From assembly GCA_002338565.1 (NCBI GenBank), contig DDIN01000008.1, positions 1,245,567 through 1,309,566 on the forward strand: 64,000 nt of DNA, given 5' to 3'. The translations under genes were made by a program, and so were the position numbers. How positions within the stretch are numbered: the stretch's first letter is position 1; every line of letters starts with the position of its first letter. The notes under the pieces are model-generated. The model searched no databases and was not told the DNA's origin. It saw only the letters and a list, made by a program, of their open reading frames with translations. The stretch is from Hyphomonadaceae bacterium UBA1849 (lineage in GTDB: Bacteria > Pseudomonadota > Alphaproteobacteria > Caulobacterales > Hyphomonadaceae). Of this stretch, positions 17,275-26,168 are shown piece by piece.

Positions 17275-17394
17275 TCACGCTTAACTACACGCGAATGTGT
17301 AGTTGTCGTCATTTCTGTTTATCGATAAAAATCTACAAATGTGATTTGACTTACCCTATTAAAGTCTGACTGAGACAATTTGTGGAGGCTGGCC

Positions 17395-18081
17395 ATGTCA
17401 GCGACTAAAACGATCCTTCTGGTAGATGACGATGAGGATCTGCGCGGCGCTCTGAAAGAGCAGTTCGAGCTTTATGATACATTTTCTATTATCGAGGCGG
17501 CGAATGCTGCAGACGGTATTTCGGCCGCCAAAACCGGCCGTGTAGACCTTATCCTTCTGGATGTTGAGCTTCCGGATATGGATGGACGCGATGCGTGTAA
17601 GCTGATGCGTCGTGATGGCATTCGTGCGCCGGTGATTATGCTGACAGGTCAGACAACGGATGCGGATACCATTCTGGGCCTCGACTCCGGCGCGAATGAC
17701 TACGTCAACAAGCCGTTCAAATTCTCCGTTCTTCTGGCGCGTGTGCGTGCGCACCTGCGCAGCTTCGAGCAGAGCGAAGATGCGATCTTCCAAGTCGGTC
17801 CATACGAGTTCCGTCCAAGCACCAAGCTGCTGACAGACAGTGAGGGCCGTAAAGTCCGTCTGACGGAAAAAGAAACCAACATTCTGAAGTATCTCTATCG
17901 GTCCAGCGGTAAGCCTGTCGGTCGAGAGGAGCTGCTCTCTGAGGTTTGGGGCTACAATTCCAATGTCACCACCCATACATTGGAAACTCACATTTACCGG
18001 TTGCGGCAGAAAATCGAGCCGGATCCGGCCAATTCCAGACTTCTTCTGACCGAGACAGGCGGGTATCGCCTGCAGGCATAG
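17395..18081 (+). CDS. OmpR/PhoB-type response regulator
   Basis: A 228-residue two-domain regulator. The receiver domain (about 1-120) has the acidic pair in LLVDDDEDL, phosphoacceptor Asp56 in LILLDVELPDMDG and the conserved Lys in YVNKPF. The C-terminal winged helix (about 135-228) has LTEKETNILKYL and THTLETHIYRLRQKI, the DNA-recognition helix region. ATG 17395 follows GTGGAGG. No histidine kinase is adjacent, so it is an orphan regulator here; the rhomboid gene starts 14 bases downstream. Confidence 0.9.
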   Translation: MSATKTILLVDDDEDLRGALKEQFELYDTFSIIEAANAADGISAAKTGRVDLILLDVELPDMDGRDACKLMRRDGIRAPVIMLTGQTTDADTILGLDSGANDYVNKPFKFSVLLARVRAHLRSFEQSEDAIFQVGPYEFRPSTKLLTDSEGRKVRLTEKETNILKYLYRSSGKPVGREELLSEVWGYNSNVTTHTLETHIYRLRQKIEPDPANSRLLLTETGGYRLQA

Positions 18082-18095
18082 CACGTGAGCCCTAA

Positions 18096-18722
18096 ATGAC
18101 CCGACAGAAATCCCTTCCGGCGACATATGTGATTATCGCGGTCAATGTGATCACTTCGCTCGCCGGATTTGCCAGCCCCTATGTCTTTGGCATGGGGCTG
18201 TTGCATGTCGGGGCTATTATGGACGGGCAGATCTGGCGTCTCCTGACGTCAGGCTTTTTGCACCTGAATTTCACTCATCTGCTTTTTAATATGTTCACGC
18301 TGTTTTTCTTTGGCCCTGCGCTGGAGAGTGACCGGTTTCTTGGTCGGCGTGGCTTTCTGATTTTGTATTTCGTGTCCCTTCTGGTGGGCAGCGGATATGC
18401 GGTCTGGGCCAATCTGGGTGATGTGAACTACGCCGCTGTTGGCGCGTCTGGCGCGGTATCCGGCGTTATGATCGGTGTCAGCCTGTTTGCGCCGTTTATG
18501 ATGATCCTCATTTTCGGCATCATTCCTATCCCTGCCATTTTGTATGCGGTTGGCTTTATCGGGTTTTCGACCTTTGCCATCCGGTCCGGCTCGTTTGGCG
18601 GCGTTGGTCATGAGGCGCACCTTGCGGGCGCGCTGGCGGGACTGGTCGTTGTTGCGGTGATGCGTCCAGATGTGTTCTTCGAGCTCTGGCGTCAGGTGAA
18701 GGCACGTTTCGCCAGGCGCTGA
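18096..18722 (+). CDS. Rhomboid family intramembrane serine protease
   Basis: A 208-residue membrane protein with about six membrane segments. The rhomboid dyad is Ser118 in GASGAVSG and His175 in HLAGALAG; the HLNFTHLLFNM stretch (56-66) holds the conserved His/Asn of the second membrane segment. Such enzymes cut membrane-spanning substrates within the bilayer. Substrate unknown. It follows the response regulator by 14 bases and could be in the same transcript. Confidence 0.9.
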   Translation: MTRQKSLPATYVIIAVNVITSLAGFASPYVFGMGLLHVGAIMDGQIWRLLTSGFLHLNFTHLLFNMFTLFFFGPALESDRFLGRRGFLILYFVSLLVGSGYAVWANLGDVNYAAVGASGAVSGVMIGVSLFAPFMMILIFGIIPIPAILYAVGFIGFSTFAIRSGSFGGVGHEAHLAGALAGLVVVAVMRPDVFFELWRQVKARFARR

Positions 18723-18776
18723 TTTGCCAGTTGAAAATCATCGCGTAAACTCGTCCTCAAATTGTGGGAGGGCGAA

Positions 18777-19337
18777 ATGGCGACACCTGAAGAAATGGCG
18801 GCAACTATGATTGCCAATATGCCGGAAAAGACCGGCAAGGCTATGGAAGACTGGCTAAAGATTGTATCCGAGTCCGGTCTGGAAAAGCATGGCGCAATCG
18901 TCAAACTGCTTAAAACCGATCATGGTATGACGCACGGCTTTGCCAATTTGGTTGCGCATACGGCGCTTAAATCTGCAGCCTCAACAACAGATGAGTCGTC
19001 AGATGATCTGGTGGCGGCGCAGTATTCCGGTGCGAAGGCTGACCTCAAACCAATCTACGATGCTGTGATCGCCTATGTGCAGACGCTTGGCGGCGATGTC
19101 GAAATCGCGCCCAAAAAGACGAGTGTGTCTCTGCGGCGTTCAAAGCAGTTCGCGCTCGTGACACCAGCAACTAAGACGCGGGTTGATCTCGGCATCAACA
19201 TTAAAGGCAAAGCCCCCGAGGGGCGTCTTGAGGCCTCAAAGAATGCAATGTGCACACATGTTGTTAAGCTCACCGCTGCCGGTGAGCTTGATGATGAGGT
19301 GAAGGGTTGGCTCAAAGAGGCTTATTCAGCCGCCTGA
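18777..19337 (+). CDS. DUF4287/DUF5655 domain protein
   Basis: A 186-residue protein. The N-terminal half (ATPEEMAATMIANMPEKTGK, then WLKIV) fits DUF4287. The C-terminal half (YDAVIAYVQTLG, VSLRRSKQFALV, RVDLGINIKG) fits DUF5655, a small domain also seen near restriction and DNA-related proteins. ATG 18777 sits behind GGGAGGGCG, better than the in-frame codon at 18762. It abuts the convergent xth gene with no intergenic space. Function unknown. Confidence 0.8.
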   Translation: MATPEEMAATMIANMPEKTGKAMEDWLKIVSESGLEKHGAIVKLLKTDHGMTHGFANLVAHTALKSAASTTDESSDDLVAAQYSGAKADLKPIYDAVIAYVQTLGGDVEIAPKKTSVSLRRSKQFALVTPATKTRVDLGINIKGKAPEGRLEASKNAMCTHVVKLTAAGELDDEVKGWLKEAYSAA

Positions 19338-20138
19338 TCAGACGTTGAAGTGCATTTCGACAGGGGCGTGGTCGGATGGCTTCTCGCCGCCGCGCTCATC
19401 TGTGTGAATACGATACGTGCCGCCGACAGCTTTCGGTTCAGCCGCAGCGTTCGCCCAGATGTGGTCCAGGCGGCGGCCGCGATTTGAGGCTGCCCAATCC
19501 TTCGCGCGATAGCTCCACCAGCTATAAAGCTTTTCATCATCGCTATGTTCGCGGCGTGCAAGGTCGGTAAAGCTGCCAGCTTTGATGATGCGGGCCATGG
19601 CGTCCGTCTCAACCGGCGTGTGGCTGACAACTTTCAGAAGTTGTTTGTGCGACCAGACGTCGTTTTCGTGCGGAGCAATGTTGAGATCGCCAACCACGAT
19701 AAGCGGCGTATTTGTATCGAACTCGCCATAGATACGTTCCATCCGGTCGAGGAATTCGAGCTTGTGCGCAAATTTCTCATTGATGACCGGATCGGCTTCA
19801 TCCCCGCCCGCAGGCAGATAGATGTTGTGAATGTCGAAGCCTGCAATTCGGGATGCAACGATGCGCGCATGGCCGAGATTGCAGAATTCCGGCGGCTCTA
19901 ATTGTTCGATTGGCAGTTTGGAGACTGTTGCGACGCCGTGAAGGCCTTTCTGGCCGGCAATATGCATGTGCTTATAGCCAAGCTCCTCAAACACTTTGGT
20001 CGGAAACTGGCTTTCGCGGCATTTTATTTCCTGAAGGCAGAGCACGTCAGGTTTGTGCTGTTCAAGGAATGCAGAAACGCGCGGGGCACGCAGGCGGACG
20101 GAATTGATATTCCAGGTGACAATCGACAAATCGCTCAT
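19338..20138 (-). CDS. xth: Exodeoxyribonuclease III (AP endonuclease)
   Basis: A 266-residue exonuclease III of the endonuclease/exonuclease/phosphatase fold, acting at abasic sites and 3' blocked ends in base-excision repair. TWNINSVRLR supplies the Asn metal ligand, LCLQEIKC the catalytic Glu, VVGDLNIAP the Asp/Asn pair and SDHAPVEM the catalytic Asp-His. ATG 20138 gives the normal N-terminus. The upstream ribosome site is weak. It converges with the DUF4287 gene. Confidence 0.93.
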   Translation of the reverse strand: MSDLSIVTWNINSVRLRAPRVSAFLEQHKPDVLCLQEIKCRESQFPTKVFEELGYKHMHIAGQKGLHGVATVSKLPIEQLEPPEFCNLGHARIVASRIAGFDIHNIYLPAGGDEADPVINEKFAHKLEFLDRMERIYGEFDTNTPLIVVGDLNIAPHENDVWSHKQLLKVVSHTPVETDAMARIIKAGSFTDLARREHSDDEKLYSWWSYRAKDWAASNRGRRLDHIWANAAAEPKAVGGTYRIHTDERGGEKPSDHAPVEMHFNV

Positions 20139-20191
20139 GAGTTCGTTTTGGCCACGAGTCCGATGCGAAAACAAGATGGCAGATAAGAAAT

Positions 20192-20220
20192 CACCCGGAC
20201 CTTGGGGGAGGGTCCGGGTG
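20192..20220. other. Strong hairpin upstream of xth
   Basis: Ten-pair stem CACCCGGACC / GGTCCGGGTG with a loop of G-rich sequence. On the minus strand it is followed by ATTTCTTATC, a weak T-run. It may end a minus-strand transcript or fold in the xth leader. The rest of the 20139-20430 interval shows nothing recognisable. Confidence 0.45.
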
Positions 20221-20430
20221 ATTGCGCTTCAAACGCGGCCGGCAGGGGAAAATCCGGCTTACGACTGACTAGCGGGGGGACAACGCAAAATTCAGTCAAT
20301 CGCTTATGTGTTCAATGTGCCACATAAAAGAAAAATATCAAATGAAAAATGAGCAACATCACAGTAGTGTCATTTTTGACACCATTTCTGTGTTCAGCCC
20401 GATTGGCGAATGAATTGCATCTGTTCGCCT

Positions 20431-20775
20431 ATGACGCGCATTCTACCGACATATGGTGCCAATCTGGCACATTTCACACGCCAGCCAAGGCAGGATCAGT
20501 ATAACCGTACTAAAGAGAGTGCGGAAACGACTGAGAGCCGTCGTCATCATGGCAATCGTCGCATGGGTGACCGTCGTCAGACTGATCGCCGTGCGCACGG
20601 CCGTCGTGCAACAGACCGTATGGCGCGTACCGACGCGCAGGTCTGGCTGACAGCAGACTTCAGTGCGCACCTGATCGGTCAGGCCTATGAAGCACCTGCC
20701 GATGCAAAGCGTGCCGCGAGCGCGTACACAAACTCAATGAAACCTGTTCAGTACCGTCGCGGAGGGCTGATCTGA
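20431..20775 (+). CDS. Arg-rich hypothetical protein
   Basis: A 114-residue protein beginning MTRILPTYGANLAHF, with a very basic central stretch (RRHHGNRRMGDRRQTDRR, about residues 38-55) and a C-terminus ending YRRGGLI. I do not recognise a family. The basic segment suggests nucleic-acid or membrane binding, which is inference. Its TGA overlaps the ATG of a 45-residue membrane protein, so the two are coupled. No strong ribosome site precedes the start. Confidence 0.6.
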   Translation: MTRILPTYGANLAHFTRQPRQDQYNRTKESAETTESRRHHGNRRMGDRRQTDRRAHGRRATDRMARTDAQVWLTADFSAHLIGQAYEAPADAKRAASAYTNSMKPVQYRRGGLI

Positions 20776-20912
20776 TGCGTGTCCAGGACCCACTTCTACT
20801 TACGCATCGGATTGATCGAAAAGCAGAGCCAGCCATTCTCAAGGGAAACGGACTGGCCTGGTTCTGCTTCGATCTTGCAGTGTTTGCGCTGATCATCCTC
20901 TTCTTCGCATAA
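20775..20912 (+). CDS. 45-residue single-pass membrane protein
   Basis: A short gene starting at ATG 20775 (TGATG overlap with the gene before) with GGAGGG eight bases upstream and ending at TAA 20912. Residues about 27-45 form one hydrophobic segment (GLAWFCFDLAVFALIILFFA), preceded by a charged start. It is followed at once by a terminator, so the pair forms a complete two-gene operon. Function unknown. Confidence 0.6.
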   Translation: MRVQDPLLLTHRIDRKAEPAILKGNGLAWFCFDLAVFALIILFFA

Positions 20913-20913
20913 C

Positions 20914-20944
20914 AAAAAAGGCGCCCTGTTGAGGCGCCTTTTCA
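20914..20944. terminator. Bidirectional terminator
   Basis: A-run, then GGCGCC (20920-20925) and GGCGCC (20933-20938), then TTTT. It can serve both the small membrane gene ending at 20912 and the minus-strand gene ending at 20969. Confidence 0.75.
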
Positions 20945-20968
20945 ATTCTATCAGAGTGACGAGATGGC

Positions 20969-21523
20969 TTAGCCGCCAAACCCTTCGCCGACGGCAAAGT
21001 CGCGTCGTGCAGAGACAATCGTCACCACCACGCCCGCAAGCACATCGAGAAGCGTCGTCATCGTCAGGATGAAGAATATGGATGTTGCGAAATTTTCGAA
21101 CAGCAGGAATTCGACGAGGCACACAATGAATAGGATCATGGAAACCGCATGGTTCATGATCGTCGCTGTGCCTGTGCTTGTCGATTTCAGGATCTCAACA
21201 AACAGGAAGACAAGGCTGAGCAGAATGAGCAGGTCCCCGCCTGTCATTGTCCAGACCGCGCCGGACACCATTGGCAGGCTCAGCATAGGTGCTTCGAGAT
21301 TTGCCAGGATTGGCGCCGCTGCACCAGCGTCGATTGGGCCGCTACCGGTGAAGGCAAAGGCCATAATGTTGTAAATCACCACGGGTATGGTGAGCAGCGG
21401 GAAAATGCTGAATAGTGTCATCATAGGACCACCCCTCCGGTTCCGATTATTGCCGCCCCCAGCGGCAGCTCGCCGTTCTTCCATGCGGGCCGCAGCGAAC
21501 ATGGGCCCGAACATACCTGCCAT
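20969..21523 (-). CDS. Hypothetical multi-spanning membrane protein
   Basis: A 184-residue protein with a Gly/Asn/Arg-rich N-terminal stretch (about residues 18-33), then about four membrane segments starting with MMTLFSIFPLLTIPVVIYNI. ATG 21523 follows AGGAG. No family recognised, although the layout (short polar N-terminus, paired hydrophobic helices, GEGFGG tail) suggests a small inner-membrane protein. It is followed by a shared terminator. Confidence 0.65.
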   Translation of the reverse strand: MAGMFGPMFAAARMEERRAAAGGGNNRNRRGGPMMTLFSIFPLLTIPVVIYNIMAFAFTGSGPIDAGAAAPILANLEAPMLSLPMVSGAVWTMTGGDLLILLSLVFLFVEILKSTSTGTATIMNHAVSMILFIVCLVEFLLFENFATSIFFILTMTTLLDVLAGVVVTIVSARRDFAVGEGFGG

Positions 21524-21560
21524 TGTTAGCGCTCCTGCAAGGTTTCGTTAAGTGTAATTC

Positions 21561-22292
21561 TTACACTTCATCAACGCCTTCAGGAAGTCTACGCCGTGTC
21601 ATCAGCCATGTGACGCCGCGAAGATCGGAGAATGCTGCCCAAAGACGACCGAAATTGGTGTATTTGGATGCACCATGTACACGGCCGCGATGGTTCACAT
21701 CGACGAACTCAGCAGTGAAGCCCTCAGCGCGGATGATTGCTGGCATATAGCGGTGGATATGGTCGAAGTATGGAAGCCGCAGGAACACGTCGCGTTTGAC
21801 GACTTTGATGCCGCAACCGGAGTCGTCGCAACCGTCTTTCAGGATTTTCTGGCGGATCTTGTTAGCAAAACGGGAGCCGAAGCGTTTCCAGGCTGTGTCC
21901 TGACGCTTGGCGCGGCGACCCATCACCATGGCCAGCTTTTCCGGTGCATCAGGACGCGTCAGCGTGCGGTATAGCTCTGGCAGGTCAGCGGGGTCATTCT
22001 GTCCGTCACCATCCAGCGTGCCAACGATTGGCGCGCGTGCATGCATGACGCCTGTGCGGATCGCGCGGCTCTGACCGGCATTTTTGCGGTGGGTAAGGAT
22101 ACGAAGCTGCGGCACTTCTTTGCGAACCTCGACCAGCTCGTCGAGAGTGGAATCGGTCGACGCATCGTTCACAAACAGCATTTCATAAGCGCGGCCTTCA
22201 AGCGCACTGGCGATCTCTCGGACCAGATTGGCTGCGTTGCCAGCTTCGTTATGGACGGGAACCACCACACTCAGTTCAACGGCGTCAGACAC
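21561..22292 (-). CDS. GT2 family glycosyltransferase, dolichol-phosphate-mannose-synthase type
   Basis: The start is GTG 22292, supported by AGGAG six bases upstream, giving 243 residues. LSVVVPVHNEAGN is the nucleotide-sugar binding start and VGTLDGDGQNDP carries the metal-binding DxD-like motif. GCDDSGCGIKVVKRDVF and HRGRVHGASKYTNFGRLW match polyprenyl-phosphate glycosyltransferases of the DPM1/ArnC group. It probably charges a polyprenyl-phosphate sugar donor, which the divergent GT39-type enzyme next to it could use. That link is inferred from the family pairing. Confidence 0.85.
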   Translation of the reverse strand: MSDAVELSVVVPVHNEAGNAANLVREIASALEGRAYEMLFVNDASTDSTLDELVEVRKEVPQLRILTHRKNAGQSRAIRTGVMHARAPIVGTLDGDGQNDPADLPELYRTLTRPDAPEKLAMVMGRRAKRQDTAWKRFGSRFANKIRQKILKDGCDDSGCGIKVVKRDVFLRLPYFDHIHRYMPAIIRAEGFTAEFVDVNHRGRVHGASKYTNFGRLWAAFSDLRGVTWLMTRRRLPEGVDEV

Positions 22293-22412
22293 TTCGTTCT
22301 CCTCAGTCTGCCTACAGCGCCCCTCATACCTGTTCATTTTACAAGAAGCGAGAGGCGACAATGCAGAGAAAAGGCGTTAAGTGAGAAAACTTGTTTGTCG
22401 GGGCCCTGAATT

Positions 22413-24359
22413 ATGGATCGTTTTTCCGTTCTGGACCAGATTAGCCGGGGTGTTCGCGGCTATGTCCTTCTGTTTCTGCTGACCTTTATCGCAGCAGCGC
22501 CGGGTGTTTTTAATCTCGCGCCGTTAGATCGCGATGAATCGCGCTTTGCGCAGGCATCAAAACAGATGCTGGAAACGAGCGACTATCTGATCATTCGTAA
22601 TCAGGATGAGCAGCGCAATAAAAAGCCGGCTGGTATTTACTGGTTGCAGGCCGCTTCGACCGCTGTGTTTTCATCGGCGGAGGCGCAGGAAATCTGGAGC
22701 TATCGCATCCCGTCATGGATTGCAGCGGCTCTTACGACGTCTCTGGTGTTCTGGGCCGGTATGCCGCTTGTCGGGCGGCGTGCAGCATTTCTGGGAGCCG
22801 CTTTGTTCGGAGCTGGGCTGCTCGTAACCACTGAGGCTCACATCGCCAAAACCGATGCGACGCTGTTGCTGGCGACGACACTGGCGCTTGGCGCATTAGC
22901 GCATCTGAAAATGGGCGCAGACAAACCAAAACGGCTTGCCCTCATATTCTGGTTTGCGATCGGTTTTGGTTTTCTGATCAAAGGGCCTGTGACGCCTATG
23001 GTCGCTCTGTTCGCGCTGGTGTTCTCAGCGCTTTCAGACCGGGGCTGGAAGGCGCCCGCAATGTTCTGCGCGGGGCTCGTCTTTGTGTTTCTCGATGCTT
23101 ATTTGCCGCTTGGCCCGCTTAACGCCGCAGGTGGTATTCTCTTTAAGGTCATCGCAGCAGGGCTGATTGGCTTTAGCCTCGTTCAGGTCGTGCGAAGCGA
23201 ATGGCGCAAGGATTATGTCCGCGCGCTGGCATGGTGGCCGGGGCCTGTTCTATTTGTGCTGATGGTGTTGCCATGGTTGGTCGCGATCCAGATGGCGACC
23301 GATGGCCAATTCCTCGCAGAAGCTCTGGGCAAGGATCTTGGCGATAAGGTTGGCGGCGCATCAGAAGGCCATTCAGGTCCGCCAGGATATCATCTTCTTT
23401 ATCTGCTCACGCATTTCTTCCCAGCGACGCTGTTCCTCATTCCGGCGCTCTTTATTGGTGCAAAGGCTTCTAAAAAGGGCGCGGCAGAGGCCAATGGGGT
23501 GAGCTTCCTCTGGGCGTGGCTCTTGCCGACATGGCTGATGTTTGAGGTTCTTCCGACCAAGCTCAGCCACTATGAGATGCCGGTCTATCCGGCGCTCGGT
23601 CTTCTGTGTGGATATGGCATTCTTCAGCTCATCGACGGCGCACGTGCGCCCATCGCGCGCTATGCGTCACTTGTCATGTTCCTGCTCGGCGGTGGGCTTC
23701 TCGCGCTCATCGCATCGCCGGTTGGTGTCGATATCTTTATGTCCGAAGGGGCAGGTGACTATCGTTTCACGGACGCCATGCTGGTTCTGGAAAGCTGGGA
23801 GACGACGAACGTCATCATCTGGCCGCTCATTTTCATTGTTGCGGGTCTGTTGCTCTCGGCATTTTATTTTGTCGCGCGGCGCTATCAGTTTGCTGTGGTG
23901 TGCGCGGAGGCGGCCAGCCTGTTTCTTGGCTGGCATATCCGCACAACCTTCCTGCCGGAGCAAAACTGGCTGCAGGCGAGCGTTACCGCACGCGCTTCTC
24001 TTGAAGAGGCTTGCGCATCTGCGGGCATGGAAGAATGCGAAGGGCTTAGTGGATCAGATATTCAGATCATCGGCTTTGCAGAACCGAGCTTTGTGTTCGC
24101 AAACGGCACGGATGTTCAGATCGAACCGCATTCAAGCCGTGAATTACGCCCTCTGAGTGAGGCGGACTATTCAGCCTTCATTATCAATCTTGAGGATAGC
24201 GAGGCCGCCCGCGCCGTCGCACCGGATATTATGGCAGCAGCAGATGCCGAGGGGCGCTGCGTCTATCAGAGTGAGCTGCATCACGCGCTAAATTATTCAA
24301 ACGGTAGTGCGGCGACATTCAGGGCTTTGCTCGTGGGGCCGGAGGCTTGCCAATCATGA
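22413..24359 (+). CDS. GT39/ArnT-like membrane glycosyltransferase
   Basis: A 648-residue integral membrane protein with about 12 hydrophobic segments and a soluble C-terminal domain of about 130 residues. NLAPLDRDESRFAQASKQML near residue 30-50 carries the Asp-Glu catalytic region of the PMT/ArnT clan, and QRNKKPAGIYWLQ is the matching second motif. These enzymes move a sugar from a polyprenyl phosphate to lipid A or protein. The donor may come from the GT2 enzyme transcribed in the opposite direction. Acceptor unknown. It overlaps the next gene by ATGA. Confidence 0.85.
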   Translation: MDRFSVLDQISRGVRGYVLLFLLTFIAAAPGVFNLAPLDRDESRFAQASKQMLETSDYLIIRNQDEQRNKKPAGIYWLQAASTAVFSSAEAQEIWSYRIPSWIAAALTTSLVFWAGMPLVGRRAAFLGAALFGAGLLVTTEAHIAKTDATLLLATTLALGALAHLKMGADKPKRLALIFWFAIGFGFLIKGPVTPMVALFALVFSALSDRGWKAPAMFCAGLVFVFLDAYLPLGPLNAAGGILFKVIAAGLIGFSLVQVVRSEWRKDYVRALAWWPGPVLFVLMVLPWLVAIQMATDGQFLAEALGKDLGDKVGGASEGHSGPPGYHLLYLLTHFFPATLFLIPALFIGAKASKKGAAEANGVSFLWAWLLPTWLMFEVLPTKLSHYEMPVYPALGLLCGYGILQLIDGARAPIARYASLVMFLLGGGLLALIASPVGVDIFMSEGAGDYRFTDAMLVLESWETTNVIIWPLIFIVAGLLLSAFYFVARRYQFAVVCAEAASLFLGWHIRTTFLPEQNWLQASVTARASLEEACASAGMEECEGLSGSDIQIIGFAEPSFVFANGTDVQIEPHSSRELRPLSEADYSAFIINLEDSEAARAVAPDIMAAADAEGRCVYQSELHHALNYSNGSAATFRALLVGPEACQS

Positions 24360-25255
24360 CACGCCGTATCGATATTGTTGAAGTCGGCCCGCGAGATGGG
24401 CTGCAGAATGATCCTTCCGACCTGACAACATCGCAGAAGCTGGAGTTCATCGAGCGACTTGCCGAATGCGGTATTCGTCGCATGGAGGCGGGTAGCTTTG
24501 TCTCGCCGAAGGCTGTTCCGAAAATGGCAGATAGCGATGCCGTTTTTGCGGGCGTCGACAGGAAGACGGGCGTTCGCCATATCGCGCTTGCCATGAATGA
24601 AACAGGTGTACGACGCGCGATTGAGGCAGAAGCTGACGAGATCAACTTCGTGCTCGTCGCCGGTGAGGGCTTTGGGCGCCGTAATCAGGGCATGAGCCCG
24701 CAGGAAAGTGCAGACAAGCTCGCCGCGTGCGCGCCCATTGTGCATGAGGCTAACATTCCGCTTTCAGCGACCATCGCGGTCGCATTCGGAGATCCGTTCG
24801 ACGGCGATATTCGTGACGGCGTCGTTGGCGGACTGGCGGCTCAGGCTCAGCGTGCTGGTGTCGCTGAGGTTGGCATCGCTGATACGATTGGCGTGGCGGA
24901 TCCATGGCTCGTCCGCACACGGATTGAAGAAGTGCGAATGTATGCACCCGATGTGTATCTGAGGGCTCACTTTCACGACACGCGGGGCACGGGGCTTGCG
25001 AATGTGTTCGCAGCGATCGAGGCCGAGGTCGACTCGATTGATGCAAGTTGTGGCGGAATTGGTGGCTGTCCGTTTGCGCCGGGTGCAACAGGAAATGTTG
25101 CGACGGAAGATGTCGTCTACATGCTGGAGCGAGCAGGGTTTGAAACAGGCATCGATCTTTCTAAACTCATTTCGGTATCGAAATGGCTGGAAGGCGTGCT
25201 CGGGCACAGCGTGCCATCAGCTCTGCTAAAAGCCGGGACCTTCCCTAGCGCTTAA
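24356..25255 (+). CDS. Hydroxymethylglutaryl-CoA lyase
   Basis: A 299-residue TIM-barrel enzyme splitting HMG-CoA to acetyl-CoA and acetoacetate, the last step of leucine breakdown. VEVGPRDGLQND holds the Arg-Asp active site, HFHDTRGTG the metal-binding histidines and GGCPFAPGATGNVATED the catalytic Cys loop. ATG 24356 follows GGAGG at the right distance; the in-frame TTG at 24347 is too close. It overlaps the GT39 gene by ATGA although the functions seem unrelated, and overlaps the convergent GT2 gene by 11 bases. Confidence 0.92.
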   Translation: MTRRIDIVEVGPRDGLQNDPSDLTTSQKLEFIERLAECGIRRMEAGSFVSPKAVPKMADSDAVFAGVDRKTGVRHIALAMNETGVRRAIEAEADEINFVLVAGEGFGRRNQGMSPQESADKLAACAPIVHEANIPLSATIAVAFGDPFDGDIRDGVVGGLAAQAQRAGVAEVGIADTIGVADPWLVRTRIEEVRMYAPDVYLRAHFHDTRGTGLANVFAAIEAEVDSIDASCGGIGGCPFAPGATGNVATEDVVYMLERAGFETGIDLSKLISVSKWLEGVLGHSVPSALLKAGTFPSA

Positions 25256-26168
25256 CTCTCAGATCGCGCAGAGCTTGCCGCGCCTGCATCAGGGACCGGA
25301 TGATGGCCGAACGCACAACGAGCAGAGGCGCAAAGCCGTAAAAGCTCGCTTTCGCCATTAGTCGCCCGAACGCTGTATTGGCGTTCTTATGGAAATATCG
25401 CGTCAGGCCTTTGGCTTTGTTGTACTCAACGAAGGTCGCTGAGACCTGAGAGGTCGAGCCGTAGTGCATGGCCACAGCGAATGGCGTGTACATGACCTGT
25501 CCGCCGGCTTCTGCGATGCGCCGGCAGAAATCGACATCCTCGACATGTAGGAAATATCCTTCGTCAAAGCCGTTAATACGGTCATAGTCGTCCGCGGAAA
25601 TATACATAAGCGCGCCTGAGACGACCGGCATTGGCACAGGTGTTTCCGGTTCTGGTTCATGCTCTTTGTGCATGTTGCGCAGTTGCGGGATAATGCGCTG
25701 GAATTTGTGCAGGCCGGTAAAGGTCGCGAGCGCGCGCGAAGGTGTCAGCATATCGCGCCGCGCGCCGCGTTGTTCCTGCCCGGACGGGTAGATCAGTTTG
25801 CCGCCGACAAGGCAGGGTGTTGCGCCCATCTGGCGGGCTGCTTCCAGCGCGGGCAGAGAGTGTACGCGAATGACTGCATCCGGATTGATGATCAGATAGC
25901 GCTCACCGGTGACATGTCGCGCGCCGAGGTTTACGGCCGCCGCAAAGCCGATATTTCCATGACCGCCGACGACTTCATACCGGCAGTGCGCAGGCGGCTT
26001 GAACTGCGCCAGCCACTTATTGTCTGCTTCTTTGTTGCCGTTATTTACGACAATGATTTCAGTGACTTCCGTCTCCACACATAGTGCGTTGATGCACTCT
26101 TTCAGCGCGGGACCTGATAAAAAGGTCACGACAATTGCTGAAACCGATGGGAAGCCTTCAGAGTTCAC
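25245..26168 (-). CDS. GT2 family glycosyltransferase, rhamnosyltransferase-like
   Basis: A 307-residue enzyme. The start is GTG 26168, which overlaps the stop of the gene before it (TAGTG) and has GGAGG ten bases upstream; longer frames run into that gene. SAIVVTFLSGPAL is the GT-A start, YLIINPDAVI the DxD-like motif, and GYFLHVEDVDFCRRI the EDxD catalytic region of GT2 rhamnosyl- or N-acetylhexosaminyl-transferases. It probably extends a surface polysaccharide together with the O-antigen ligase-like protein it is coupled to. Confidence 0.85.
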   Translation of the reverse strand: MNSEGFPSVSAIVVTFLSGPALKECINALCVETEVTEIIVVNNGNKEADNKWLAQFKPPAHCRYEVVGGHGNIGFAAAVNLGARHVTGERYLIINPDAVIRVHSLPALEAARQMGATPCLVGGKLIYPSGQEQRGARRDMLTPSRALATFTGLHKFQRIIPQLRNMHKEHEPEPETPVPMPVVSGALMYISADDYDRINGFDEGYFLHVEDVDFCRRIAEAGGQVMYTPFAVAMHYGSTSQVSATFVEYNKAKGLTRYFHKNANTAFGRLMAKASFYGFAPLLVVRSAIIRSLMQARQALRDLRVKR

